24,714 nt of DNA from Bryobacteraceae bacterium (GCA_030039005.1 JASHQT010000007.1:1-24714), one strand, 5' to 3'; shown: positions 1-7,580, counted from the first letter of the stretch. A program made the numbers and translations. Notes: a model not told the origin generated them from the letters alone.

Positions 1-272
1 GGCCCGTACGGAAACCCGTTGAGAATGGCGACGTACAGGCCATGGTCTTCGAGAAAACCCGCGAAACGTGTCAAGTGCTCGCCCTCGAGCAGTTCTTTGG
101 CTTCTCGCGCCGAGAGCCGCAATCCCAAGCCGAAGGGAGCGGAGGGCGAAAGCGTTTGTTTAAGCGCCGGAGCGTACCGCCGGATGTTGCGTTCGACGTT
201 CTCCCAGCCCTCCGCCGGATGAATGCTGGTGCAGTATGTAAGGTCCAGCGATCGTTCCCGACCGATTTGCAA
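1..272 (-). CDS. eboE: EboE-like metabolite traffic protein, C-terminal part cut by window edge
   Basis: Only the first ~90 residues are inside the window. After a TTG start at 272-270 the frame reads LDLTYCTSIHPAEGW near the N-terminus, then GLRLSAREAKELL and finally AILNGFPYG at the edge. The L-T-Y-C-T-x-I-H-P, G-L-R-L-S and N-G-F-P-Y-G blocks are, from memory of the family, those of EboE, a sugar-phosphate isomerase/epimerase-like TIM-barrel protein of the ebo cluster. No open ATG is available. The TTG is chosen because TAGGAG lies 7 bases upstream and overlaps the stop codon of eboB (283-285), which implies translational coupling. Its biochemical reaction is unknown; ebo genes have been linked to moving a secondary-metabolite precursor to the periplasm in cyanobacteria. 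It is the last gene visible of the operon. Confidence 0.85.
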   Translation of the reverse strand, partial: MQIGRERSLDLTYCTSIHPAEGWENVERNIRRYAPALKQTLSPSAPFGLGLRLSAREAKELLEGEHLTRFAGFLEDHGLYVAILNGFPYG

Positions 273-282
273 GCCCGTGCTC

Positions 283-1125
283 CTACGCCGCTACGGCAGT
301 GGAAGCGGGCTTCGACGCCTCCGGGCGGATGCGGAATTTCGCGCACTGGCTGAGGAACCGCACCGGGACATCGAAGACGATCGACTGGATCAGGGATTCC
401 GAATGCCGCCGGCGGCGCATCTCCATTGCAAAGCGTGGCACCGCGATGGGATCGCTGGGTCCCCAGTCGCAAGCACCGGCCACGCAAATGCGCTCCGGGC
501 CGTACCGTTCGATGATATCGGCCGCGCGTTGGGGGGAAAGCTTGGTGTTCGGATACAGCGTCAATCCCGCCCAATAGCCTTCATCGAGGATGCGCTCGAT
601 GGTGTGCTCTTCGGCGTGATCGATCAACACGTGCTCCGGCCGCACGCCGGGAACTTTCCTTAGCACGTCGATCGAAACCTTGGTCCCCTTCAGCTTGTCT
701 TCGAGGTGTGGCGTGTGGATCAGGATGAGCTGCTTGTGCGCCACCGCCAGCTCCACCTGTTCCTGGTAGGTTTCCACTTCATTGCGCGTCACCCGGTTCA
801 TGCCGATCTCGCCGACGCCGAGGACCGTCGGATGGCTCAAGAAATGAGGAATGCGTTTCAGGACTTCGCGCGAAAGCTCGCGATCGTCGGATTCCTTCGG
901 GTTCATCGCCATCCAGGCGTAATGCTGAATTCCGTACTGAGCCGCGCGCTTGGGCTCGAAATCCGTGAGCTGGCGGAAATAATCTTCCACGCTGGCGGGA
1001 GTGGTCCGGTCCCAGCCCGCCCAGAATGCGGGCTCCGTCACGGCCGCACAGCCGGTCAGCGCCATCTGCTGATAATCGTCGGTGGTGCGCGAAACCATAT
1101 GTGCATGATGATCGATATATTTCAT
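283..1125 (-). CDS. eboB: EboB-like TatD-family metal-dependent hydrolase
   Basis: A 280-residue protein starting [10 protein letters not shown]. The metal-binding H-x-H of the amidohydrolase/TatD barrel is at His7/His9. Further expected ligand motifs follow in order: GEIGMN (Glu), LIHTPH (His), LIDHAEE (His) and [10 protein letters not shown] (Asp). These are the hallmarks of a TatD-like hydrolase with an intact active site, presumably binding divalent metals in the cytoplasm; the ebo-specific substrate is unknown. The frame stays open upstream to 1284, but ATG at 1125 is preferred: it starts at the conserved N-terminal strand, has AGGAGG 7 bases upstream, and forms an ATGA overlap with the stop of the small gene before it. 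Identification as EboB rests on this fold plus the eboC, eboD and eboE neighbours. Confidence 0.88.
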   Translation of the reverse strand: MKYIDHHAHMVSRTTDDYQQMALTGCAAVTEPAFWAGWDRTTPASVEDYFRQLTDFEPKRAAQYGIQHYAWMAMNPKESDDRELSREVLKRIPHFLSHPTVLGVGEIGMNRVTRNEVETYQEQVELAVAHKQLILIHTPHLEDKLKGTKVSIDVLRKVPGVRPEHVLIDHAEEHTIERILDEGYWAGLTLYPNTKLSPQRAADIIERYGPERICVAGACDWGPSDPIAVPRFAMEMRRRRHSESLIQSIVFDVPVRFLSQCAKFRIRPEASKPASTAVAA

Positions 1126-1430
1126 GACTGCGCCTCCTGGCTCCAATGGTCGTATGCGCCCATCGCGCTCTTGCGGTCCAAAGCGGCGATCGGCTCGTCG
1201 GTCGGATCGCTGAACACGCTTTGGATCTCCAGCACGTGATTGACGCCGCTCGCCGACAGGCCGGACAGAGCCGCACGAAAACATTTCATGCGGAAGTCAC
1301 GTTCGGTGTATCCCGGGTCGATGCGGTCCAGCCGGTCGAGAAATGCTCCGATTTCCAGCAGCTTGGTCCGATTCTCTATGAAGTATTCGTCTACTAGTTC
1401 TTTGGCGCTGAGTGGTGTGGAAACGCCCAT
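1122..1430 (-). CDS. Small conserved-looking protein inside the ebo operon
   Basis: A 102-residue acidic, helical-looking protein between eboD and eboB. It overlaps the eboD stop by 37 bases and the eboB start by 4 (ATGA), so it is embedded in the operon and almost certainly translated. An AGGAGGAGG ribosome binding site lies just before ATG 1430, inside the eboD reading frame. Visible sequence marks are an N-terminal [18 protein letters not shown] helix, a [11 protein letters not shown] segment, the motif SDPTDEP and a C-terminal [10 protein letters not shown]. No signal peptide or membrane segment is seen. It occupies a slot that could be taken for eboA, but it is much shorter than the EboA proteins I know and I see no clear resemblance, so I do not name it. 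A role as a partner or regulator of the Ebo enzymes is a guess from position only. Confidence 0.75.
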   Translation of the reverse strand: MGVSTPLSAKELVDEYFIENRTKLLEIGAFLDRLDRIDPGYTERDFRMKCFRAALSGLSASGVNHVLEIQSVFSDPTDEPIAALDRKSAMGAYDHWSQEAQS

Positions 1431-2647
1431 ACTCCTCCTCCTTTTAATGCACTGACGGTGAGGGCTTCCGCCGTCTCTCCTTCAGACTCTTGAATCTCTT
1501 TTAGCACGCCGGCGCTCTGAGCGAGGGTGGCGCTCGAAAGCTCGTGAACCTCGAACGGCTTTCCGATGGTCTTGAGGAGCAGGACGGTAAGATGACCGCC
1601 CAGGTGTTCGCGGAATTCCGTCAAGCCTCGCAACACGCACCGGGGATGGCTTTCGTCGTCGATATGCTCGCCCAATTCCGGGGCGTAGATGGGTAGATCC
1701 AGCGCGCGCAACAGCCCGACGATCCGCTGCCATTCCCGCCGGCTCAGGAAACCACTCAGCCAGGAGTAAGTGCAGTCGAGCGCCAGCCCGATGGCCACAG
1801 CCTCTCCGTGCCGCAGGCGAAAATTGGAAAGCTGCTCGAGCTTGTGCGCCGCCCAGTGGCCGAAATCCAGGGGCCGCGACGAACCCAACTCGAACGGGTC
1901 GCCATTCTGGGCGATGTGCGCCAGGTGCAATTCAGCGCAGCGCCGGATCAGGTGTTCCATCGGCTCGGAGTCCCGCGCCACCAGCCGCGCCGCGCTGCGC
2001 TCGATAAAATCAAAGAATTTGGGATCTTTGATCAGAGCGACTTTGACGGCTTCCGAGATGCCGCTGTTCCAGTCCCGTGCCGGCAGCGTATCGAGAAAGA
2101 GAAAATCGTTCAATACTGCCGAGGGCGGCGCGAAGGTCCCGAGGAAATTTTTCTTGCCGAATTCGTTGATCCCGTTCTTTACCCCGACCCCGGAATCGTT
2201 TTGTGATAGCACTGTGGTCGGAACCCGGATCAGGCGCACGCCGCGGTGCGCGGTGGCTGCGGCAAATCCTGCCATGTCCAGAACGGCGCCGCCGCCCAGC
2301 GCGATGATATACGATTGCCGGCAGATGCCGTAGCGGTGGACCGCCTCTTGCACCGCCCGCACGTGACACGCCGTGTTTTTGGCGGCCTCGCCCCCGGGGC
2401 AGACGATGGGATCGCCAGCTAGTTCGATGGCATCGCTATGCTGCTCGCAATATTCGTAAACCGCATTCAACAGGCCCGGCGTCGCCTCGCAAAGACCGTG
2501 ATCGGCGACCAGGAGAGCTTTCGCGCGGCCATTCCGGCCGTCTCCGAGTGTGCGGCGCAGCAACGCATTCTCCGGGTCGAAGAGCCCGCGCGTGAAATGC
2601 ACCGCGTATCGAAACTGAACTCGTATGGTCTGCTCGATAGAGTCCAT
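1394..2647 (-). CDS. eboD: EboD-like 3-dehydroquinate synthase homologue
   Basis: A 417-residue sugar-phosphate-cyclase-type protein. The NAD-binding loop is ALGGGAVLDMAGF (Gly118-Gly120, Asp124), followed by the PTTVLSQNDSGVGVKNGIN block (143-161) typical of dehydroquinate synthases. The three expected zinc ligands are in place: Glu199 (in GISEAVKVALIKD), His264 (in DFGHWAAHKLE) and His280 (in RHGEAVAIG). The N-terminus, with FRYAVHFTRGLFDPEN, is the part I associate with EboD rather than AroB, and the eboC/eboB/eboE neighbours support that reading. The active site looks complete, so a cyclisation-type reaction on a phosphorylated sugar is plausible; the true substrate is not known. It starts 14 bases after the eboC stop. 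Its tail runs 37 bases into the next gene. Confidence 0.88.
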   Translation of the reverse strand: MDSIEQTIRVQFRYAVHFTRGLFDPENALLRRTLGDGRNGRAKALLVADHGLCEATPGLLNAVYEYCEQHSDAIELAGDPIVCPGGEAAKNTACHVRAVQEAVHRYGICRQSYIIALGGGAVLDMAGFAAATAHRGVRLIRVPTTVLSQNDSGVGVKNGINEFGKKNFLGTFAPPSAVLNDFLFLDTLPARDWNSGISEAVKVALIKDPKFFDFIERSAARLVARDSEPMEHLIRRCAELHLAHIAQNGDPFELGSSRPLDFGHWAAHKLEQLSNFRLRHGEAVAIGLALDCTYSWLSGFLSRREWQRIVGLLRALDLPIYAPELGEHIDDESHPRCVLRGLTEFREHLGGHLTVLLLKTIGKPFEVHELSSATLAQSAGVLKEIQESEGETAEALTVSALKGGGVWAFPHHSAPKN

Positions 2648-2661
2648 ATCAACTCACCGCA

Positions 2662-3570
2662 TTAACTAACCGAGAACCGCCGCGCCACCCACGCGGAAAT
2701 CGGTAACAACGCCAACAGCGCCAAGCCGGCGAGCGGGCGGCCATACCCGGCGCTCAAGCACGCATCGACAACGATGAGAGACAATACCCCCGCGATCACC
2801 GCTTTTCGGATCATCCCCGGTGTCCGCGCACGCAGGGCGCGCCACAACGGAGGGCCCACTCTCCAGATCAATAAGACGAAAAACGGCGCGGTCCAAATCG
2901 CTTGCCGGCCATTCCAGGCTGCGAGCACGGCGACTGCTATCATGGCCGCACTCATCGCGATCGCACCGGAGACCAGCCGGCCGGCGGTGCTCCCGTGGAC
3001 CTCGCCCGCGCTAATCAATGTGATGCCGGCGACAAACGCGAGCGGGATCAAGGCGACGAACCACCGTTGAGGAATCATTTCCCGTACGGCGCTCAAGCCT
3101 AACAGGAGGTTCAATGCCCGGCACGAGCCCATAAAAACAGGGCCGAACATGGCACTGTGTTTCGCCCAGGCGTCGTAGATCAAAGCACTTAGGGCAATCA
3201 GCAGCGCGAGCAGCCCACTTACCGGCGAAACCAACCACCCGGCCACGATACCGCCCGCCAACAGTAGCGCGCCGAACAGTATCGACGTGCTCAGGCTCAC
3301 GCGCCCGCTCGGCAGGGGCCGCTCGGGCCGCTCGGACGCATCCAGCCGGCGGTCGAAGATATCGTTGAAGACCACGCCGCCGCCGTATAAAGCCATGCTG
3401 GCCAGGATCAGTGCCGGGAGAGGCGCGGAACCTGCCACGGCCGAACCGGCGACACTGTCCGCGGCAGCCGTGAACAGATTCGCCGGCCGCATCAACTCGA
3501 GCAGCGCGTGAACCTGTTCCGGAAGAGAGACCGGACGACGTGCGGACGCTAGAGAATAATCCACTTGCAT
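2662..3570 (-). CDS. eboC: EboC-like UbiA-family prenyltransferase (integral membrane)
   Basis: A 302-residue polytopic membrane protein with about eight hydrophobic segments. The first aspartate-rich motif of UbiA enzymes is present as NDIFDRRLD (Asn69-Asp70 to Asp77), followed by ERPERPLPSGR; the second region is reduced to YDAWAKH. The preceding LMRPANLFTAAADSVAG is typical of the EboC subgroup. UbiA proteins transfer prenyl groups to aromatic or other acceptors at the membrane. Retention of the Asp residues suggests Mg-diphosphate binding, but acceptor and product are unknown. It is the first visible gene of the ebo operon and probably directly follows its promoter (see 3614-3619). The start is ATG at 3570 with GGAAATTC before it, a modest ribosome binding site. 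Confidence 0.87.
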   Translation of the reverse strand: MQVDYSLASARRPVSLPEQVHALLELMRPANLFTAAADSVAGSAVAGSAPLPALILASMALYGGGVVFNDIFDRRLDASERPERPLPSGRVSLSTSILFGALLLAGGIVAGWLVSPVSGLLALLIALSALIYDAWAKHSAMFGPVFMGSCRALNLLLGLSAVREMIPQRWFVALIPLAFVAGITLISAGEVHGSTAGRLVSGAIAMSAAMIAVAVLAAWNGRQAIWTAPFFVLLIWRVGPPLWRALRARTPGMIRKAVIAGVLSLIVVDACLSAGYGRPLAGLALLALLPISAWVARRFSVS

Positions 3571-3613
3571 GAATTTCCGGGGGCCCGGCCGCCTCCTCGG
3601 CCGGAACGAGTCG

Positions 3614-3619
3614 AGTATA
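3614..3619 (-). promoter_or_regulatory. Candidate -10 box for the ebo operon
   Basis: On the minus strand TATACT lies about 44 bases before the eboC start, in the 170-bp divergent gap between eboC and the epimerase gene. A convincing -35 at 16-18 bases is not visible (the best is TGAAAA), so it may need an activator. Nothing else is recognisable in this gap apart from a CTAGTACTAG-like short palindrome near 3665. For the plus-strand gene no clear promoter is seen. Confidence 0.35.
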
Positions 3620-3740
3620 CACCACGACTAGCTGGTTTTCATGCTGCCGCGGGTCCTGCCTTGTACTAGTACTGATGCAACTTGTCATACACAAGCGAGG
3701 CCAAGCGTTCGCTCACAAGTCCGAGCATAGAATGTAGTAA

Positions 3741-4670
3741 ATGAACGTCACGGTTACTGGGGCGAGCGGGTTCATCGGACGCTCTCTTACCCGCAAGCTG
3801 CTCGAAACGGGCTGTTCCATTCGTGTTCTCGGAAGGAAATCTCCGGATGGGCTTCCGTCCGCGGTCCAGTTCTCCGAGTGGAATCCCACGGAGACCCAAC
3901 CCCCGGCGGCGGGCCTCGAGTCCGCCGACGCGGTAGTTCACCTGGCTGGCGAGCCCGTGTCGCAGCGCTGGACCGCAGCCGCCAAAAAGCGCATCCATGA
4001 TAGCCGCGTCGAAGGTACGCGCCGCCTGGTGAGCGCGCTGGCCGCCCAGTCGCGGCGTCCCCGCGTACTGGTGTGCGCTTCCGCTGTCGGATATTACGGA
4101 TCGCGCGGTGATGAGATCCTCACGGAAGCGTCTGCGCCCGGATCCGATTTCCTGGCGCAAGTCGTCATGGACTGGGAGAACGCTGCTCAATCGGCCGAGG
4201 CTCTGGGAATCCGCGTGGTTCGCCTCCGCTTCGGCATGGTGCTGGGACGGGAAGGCGGCGCGCTCGCCAAGTTGCTCCCAGTTTTTCGTTTCGGCGCCGG
4301 CGCCAGGCTGGGATCGGGCCGGCAGTGGATGGCGTGGATCCACATCCACGACGCCGTCAATCTCGTTCTTTTCGCGATTAATTTCTCCGCCGTTCGCGGC
4401 GCTGTCAACGCATCGTCGCCCCATCCGGTCTCGAACGACGAATTCACCAGCCGTCTCGCGACAGCACTGCATCGGCCCGCCATCTTATACGCTCCCGCGT
4501 TTGCATTGCGACTGCTGTTGGGCGAGATGTCCGAAATGCTGCTGGCCAGCCAGCGCGTGCTTCCTTCGGCCGCCAAATCGGCCGGTTTCCCGTTCCAGTA
4601 TCCGGATCTGAACGCCGCCCTGGATCAGATTCTTGGTAGTGTCCTAATAGTGCGTGACGCGCTCTCGTAG
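3741..4670 (+). CDS. TIGR01777-type NAD(P)-dependent epimerase (YfcH/SDR39U1-like), C-terminus rewritten by transposon end
   Basis: A 309-residue extended short-chain-dehydrogenase-like protein. The Rossmann motif TGASGFIG is at residues 6-13, VVHLAGEPV around 65-73, and ASAVGYYGSRGDE around 113-125, where the paired tyrosines sit at the expected catalytic position. The C-terminal third, with LLGEMSEMLLASQRVLPSAAKSAGFPFQYPDL, is the domain usually found at the end of this family. Substrate unknown. The coding sequence runs into the left inverted repeat of the transposon at 4635: the last residues, GSVLIVRDALS and stop TAG (4668-4670), are transposon DNA. Joining the two target-site copies gives the ancestral end ...ALDQILSKGE followed by TGA at 9639-9641. 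Only four native residues were lost, so the protein may still work. Confidence 0.9.
   Translation: MNVTVTGASGFIGRSLTRKLLETGCSIRVLGRKSPDGLPSAVQFSEWNPTETQPPAAGLESADAVVHLAGEPVSQRWTAAAKKRIHDSRVEGTRRLVSALAAQSRRPRVLVCASAVGYYGSRGDEILTEASAPGSDFLAQVVMDWENAAQSAEALGIRVVRLRFGMVLGREGGALAKLLPVFRFGAGARLGSGRQWMAWIHIHDAVNLVLFAINFSAVRGAVNASSPHPVSNDEFTSRLATALHRPAILYAPAFALRLLLGEMSEMLLASQRVLPSAAKSAGFPFQYPDLNAALDQILGSVLIVRDALS
4627..4634. repeat. Left copy of 8-bp target-site duplication
   Basis: AGATTCTT immediately before the left transposon end; the identical octamer follows the right end at 9619-9626. Such duplications are the footprint of a single transposition of the whole unit. Eight bases is within the range known for IS1-type elements, which most often make nine. 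Confidence 0.93.
4635..4657 (+). repeat. Left terminal inverted repeat (23 bp)
   Basis: Begins GGTAGTGTCCTAATAG and is perfectly complementary to 9596-9618; identity stops at base 24. It contributes the new C-terminal codons of the epimerase on the plus strand, and the stop codon (TAG, 4646-4644) of the 222-residue passenger on the minus strand. Confidence 0.95.
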
Positions 4671-5312
4671 TTTGTTTCCGAGATATTGCCAGTAACCGTT
4701 ACTTACGCCCTGCCTGCTTACGGGGTGTTCCGCCATGACGAAAGCGATACCGCTGCATATTGCGATCTTACCCGGCTCAAGCCCGCATCCGGCTATCTCT
4801 TGCCACGCTGCCTTGTCGGTTGTTCCATACATGACAACGAACTTGGGGACGTTTTCTCTGATCCTGTTGCGAATAGTTTCGATGCGGCGCGGACGGTACT
4901 CCGTTCTGAACGAGCCACGATCTACTTTCAGATTATGCGCCGCTAGACCGGATAATTCGATCACGCAAGTTTCGCCATCCAGCATACCTAGTTCGTCTCG
5001 CTGGTACGTCTGCCTAGTCTTGCTATCGGACGGTTCACCCTTGAAAGCCTTCAGCAGGATTATGAGCTTGTCCCAAGTTCTCTGAAGTGGCGGCTTATGG
5101 TCGCGATGCCATTTCTGTTCTTCGATGCGTCGGTGGAATTGGCGACAATCGCACAATTCCCCTGCGCCCAATTCAGTCCAAGCTTTCAAGCGGCATTCCA
5201 AGCTGCCGTCGCCTTGTCCCTGCTCTGGACCTATAAACCAATATGGCGCGTCCCATCGTCCGTAGCCATAGCTCCTAAGCGCCATGTCGTGCAATTCCGG
5301 CGTGGCGTCCAT
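4644..5312 (-). CDS. Passenger protein of unknown function with W-F-I-G-x-E-x-G motif
   Basis: A 222-residue soluble protein. Near the N-terminus it reads WDAPYWFIGPEQGQGD (residues 20-35), then PPLQRTWDKLIILL, later GETCVIELSGLA and finally KFVVMYGTTDKAAWQEIAG. The glycine-rich first motif, a central strand ending in a conserved Glu, and a V-V-x-Y-G strand suggest a small alpha/beta fold. I have an impression of an accessory-genome family with such motifs and of a loose similarity to uracil-DNA-glycosylase-like layouts, but this is not established. No signal peptide or membrane segment is seen. Its stop codon TAG lies inside the left inverted repeat, so the gene ends exactly where the transposon does. 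Start uncertain: ATG 5312 or ATG 5285, neither with a good ribosome binding site. Confidence 0.7.
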   Translation of the reverse strand: MDATPELHDMALRSYGYGRWDAPYWFIGPEQGQGDGSLECRLKAWTELGAGELCDCRQFHRRIEEQKWHRDHKPPLQRTWDKLIILLKAFKGEPSDSKTRQTYQRDELGMLDGETCVIELSGLAAHNLKVDRGSFRTEYRPRRIETIRNRIRENVPKFVVMYGTTDKAAWQEIAGCGLEPGKIAICSGIAFVMAEHPVSRQGVSNGYWQYLGNKLRERVTHY

Positions 5313-5390
5313 GGGCGTGATGATATCACGGCCCTTCGCGCAGCGTTTTCGCCGGAAGAAACATAGCTCTTCCTGTGCGCTGTGAGAGGA

Positions 5391-6326
5391 TCAATGTGGA
5401 GAACGACCGACCAGGAGAGTGTTGGGCTTCCTCCATGCTACGCAGACCTCAAACCGCCACATAGGTAAGGGCTGTGGGCGGCTTTGCTCCGTTCTAACCT
5501 CACCTTCAAGACGAACAGTGAGGAGCCACGTCTGGGTCGAAACGGGATCTTTGGGTGGCCATGACATCACTCCTCTGCCAGTGTTGCCAATTTCCAATTG
5601 CTGGGACTGCTTGTCGATTTTGACAAACCAATAGCCGCCAGATTCATAGTCAGGACGTACCGCACCAAATCTGACCACCTCCGCATTCCCCGCTGACTCT
5701 ACTCGAAACTTATTTCGTCTTGAATCGAAGCTTCTGAAACTCTCTACGACCATTCTGCAAGAATCCAAAGTGCGCTCGCCGCGATTCACGATGTGTACGA
5801 GAAGTGCATCAATCTCTGAGTCGTGCGATGCGCGGATACGGACGAGTAGTTCATCGGGCGAGGAAACTTCGAACTCATCTGACAAATCAGCTATGAAAGG
5901 GGGATCGTTTTCGTTGGTCGCTAGATATTTGCTTGGATGGTCGCTCCCAAGACCGGTGGCGCGATTTTGTTTCGATTTGGTGTTCGCGTCACTAGCCGAA
6001 CGTGCACGAATGACAAAAGGCAACAGCACAGAGAGATGGGAGATCGCAATCATGACAATGCTGTACGCAGCGAGCAAAACAAAAAGGGACCACCACGGAT
6101 GCGCGATACTGGCCGTCAAGATATCCCGAAGGTAGGGCATCAAGCGCGTCGCCCCTTCATCGATGCGATCATTTGCCCATCCGAGTAGGCGGTGTTCGAG
6201 TAATCTCTCGCCAATGACCAGGACAACGCTACCGGCCCATTTCCGCGGATGAGCGTTGATGTTCGCGATGACGCGCTTGTAATAGTGCATCGCCAAAGTC
6301 TGGATTGCATCTGGGCACACCTCCAT
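5391..6326 (-). CDS. Passenger protein with one strong membrane span and a large C-terminal domain, unknown function
   Basis: A 311-residue protein. Residues about 78-106 (starting HPWWSLFVLLAAYSIVMIA) form one long hydrophobic stretch; a weaker one lies near 30-40. The remaining ~200 residues are polar and look beta-rich, with alternating strands such as EFEVSSPDELLVRIRASHD, DALLVHIVNRGERTLDSCRMVVE and TQTWLLTVRLEGEV. That pattern would suit an immunoglobulin-like or sensor domain in the cytoplasm. No enzyme motif is recognised. It lies 88 bases downstream of the transposase on the same strand and ends with TGA. A cargo role in interaction with the host cell envelope is only a guess. ATG 6326 is taken as the start; ATG at residue 13 is an alternative. 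Confidence 0.65.
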   Translation of the reverse strand: MEVCPDAIQTLAMHYYKRVIANINAHPRKWAGSVVLVIGERLLEHRLLGWANDRIDEGATRLMPYLRDILTASIAHPWWSLFVLLAAYSIVMIAISHLSVLLPFVIRARSASDANTKSKQNRATGLGSDHPSKYLATNENDPPFIADLSDEFEVSSPDELLVRIRASHDSEIDALLVHIVNRGERTLDSCRMVVESFRSFDSRRNKFRVESAGNAEVVRFGAVRPDYESGGYWFVKIDKQSQQLEIGNTGRGVMSWPPKDPVSTQTWLLTVRLEGEVRTEQSRPQPLPMWRFEVCVAWRKPNTLLVGRSPH

Positions 6327-6414
6327 GCCATCATGGGTTAGGTCTGCCCATTCGAGATTCGAGAAACGCCTGGTTGCCGCCGGGCGCTATCCCTTAAGAG
6401 CTTCAGTTAAAATT

Positions 6415-7389
6415 CTACGCCAGCAGTTCCGCCAAATCCCAAACATGATCGGTGAGGCCCGTTTCCATGGCGGGCGTCACGCGCAGTGAACGATGAATCC
6501 GGCAGAAATTGTAATGGGCGAAATGCAGGCAGTACGCGGCCCACAGGTTCTCCCACTTCTTTGAGAAACCATTCGTCAAGCGTGTGAGCCTCCGCATCTG
6601 CATTCTGATGGTGAGGTTCTGGCGTTCGATAATGCTGGTGCAAATTCTAGCGGGATCGGGATCACCGAAGACTGGGACCGCCTCCGTTTCCACGATCTGA
6701 GAAGGGCTATACCGAGCCTCTCTGCCTTCCTCCGTCGTGCCGTAGACTTTGATGAGTTGCGCGAAGCTGACGCGATCTCCGAGCGTATCAGCGATAGCGG
6801 GAACATAGGGGCGGAACGCATCGCATGTGATCTGGAAGCGATGATGAGAAGTAGCGGCGCGAAGCCCTTCGATGAAAATCTGCGTCGTGGCCGTATCGCG
6901 GCGACCGAGCGCGAAGTTCAAAACCAGTTTCGTATGGCGCTCAATAGCGACGAAGCAATATGCATCGCCGATGCTGTTGTCGTGCGCCTCCTCCGGTCCC
7001 TTGTGTCCTTCCTTCTTCTGGATGAATCCCCAAATCTCATCACACTCTACGTCCTTCACTGGAACGTTCACAATCAACTGGCCCATCAACTTTTCGCACT
7101 TCTCGCCAGCGGCTACCAGGACCTTCAGGATTGTGTCGCGGTGAACGCGGGTAAGACGTTCTGTGGATCGCACGGACGTGCCTTCGATGAACAGGTTGAG
7201 GATCGACAGAACCTTTTCGGCGGGGAGTGACATGTTGCCGAGCTGGGCATCGCGCGCTTCGCTAAAAGTCTTCCCGCACTTCGGGCAGCGAAAACGGAGC
7301 GTGCCATTGCGGTTCACCGCAAAGCGCTTGGCCTCTACCTTGCAGGTTTCGCAAGTCATTGTTTTCGCTTGTTTCTGTTCGGCAACCAT
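6415..7389 (-). CDS. IS1-type transposase, single reading frame
   Basis: A 324-residue DDE transposase. The N-terminus has a zinc ribbon, Cys13-x2-Cys16 and Cys35-x2-Cys38, followed by a helix-turn-helix-like region with RSTERLTRVHRDTILK (74-89). Catalytic residues fit Asp117 (CDEIWGF), Asp190 (TCDAF) and Glu255 (IIERQNL). The segment ERQNLTIRMQMRRLTRLTNGFSKK corresponds to the diagnostic C-terminal block of InsB of IS1. In IS1 itself, InsA and InsB are joined by a programmed -1 frameshift; here zinc ribbon and catalytic domain are fused in one frame, as in some IS1 subgroups. All key residues are present, so the enzyme should be active on the 23-bp ends. The stop is TAG; ATG 7389 lies at the predicted transcription start (leaderless), and ATG 7359 is an alternative. 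Confidence 0.92.
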   Translation of the reverse strand: MVAEQKQAKTMTCETCKVEAKRFAVNRNGTLRFRCPKCGKTFSEARDAQLGNMSLPAEKVLSILNLFIEGTSVRSTERLTRVHRDTILKVLVAAGEKCEKLMGQLIVNVPVKDVECDEIWGFIQKKEGHKGPEEAHDNSIGDAYCFVAIERHTKLVLNFALGRRDTATTQIFIEGLRAATSHHRFQITCDAFRPYVPAIADTLGDRVSFAQLIKVYGTTEEGREARYSPSQIVETEAVPVFGDPDPARICTSIIERQNLTIRMQMRRLTRLTNGFSKKWENLWAAYCLHFAHYNFCRIHRSLRVTPAMETGLTDHVWDLAELLA

Positions 7390-7395
7390 GAGTTA

Positions 7396-7425
7396 ATTAT
7401 ACAGCGACCAGCCGTTGTTTAGCAA
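7396..7425 (-). promoter_or_regulatory. Transposase promoter
   Basis: On the minus strand -35 TTGCTA (7425-7420) and a perfect -10 TATAAT (7401-7396) are separated by 18 bases. Transcription should start near 7389, at or just before the first ATG. A near-palindrome TTGACCAGTCAA lies about 40 bases farther upstream and could be a binding site. Confidence 0.7.
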
Positions 7426-7491
7426 GAGGAAACGTCACTAAAAACGCAGGTTTTACTCTTGACTGGTCAATAAGTTACGGAGCATAATTGA

Positions 7492-7580
7492 TGGTGCGGG
7501 CGGTGGGATTCGCACCCACAATTCCACCCAAGGACGGCGGTTTTAAAGACCGCTGCGTATGCTAGTTCCGCCACGCCCGC
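7492..7580 (-). tRNA. Leucine-type tRNA with anticodon UUA (predicted ochre/amber suppressor)
   Basis: An 89-nt cloverleaf including an encoded CCA. The acceptor stem GCGGGCG/CGCCCGC is perfect. The D stem GCG/CGC encloses an 11-nt loop. The anticodon arm is GCGGT-CTTTAAA-ACCGC, five perfect pairs and a seven-base loop with T33, anticodon TTA (34-36) and A37-A38. A 17-nt variable arm marks class II. The T arm GTGGG/CCCAC is perfect. Discriminator A73, A14 and A15 with T48 are leucine-type features, whereas serine tRNAs carry G73. LeuRS is known in E. coli to ignore the anticodon, so charging with leucine is plausible. Anticodon UUA would pair with UAA and, by wobble, UAG. Odd points: G18 is A and T55 is G, so the usual G18-T55 elbow contact is altered, while G19-C56 is kept. 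The UAA (ordinary Leu) reading would need a shifted, unpaired stem. Confidence 0.85.

Noticed and set aside
1122..1430. Naming the 102-residue protein EboA
   Set aside because: It is far shorter than known EboA proteins and I see no specific similarity; only position suggests it.
7492..7580. Reading the element tRNA as an ordinary tRNA-Leu with anticodon UAA
   Set aside because: That needs a one-base shift giving a mismatched stem (CGGTC against CCGCC), whereas GCGGT/ACCGC pairs perfectly and leaves a standard seven-base loop with UUA.
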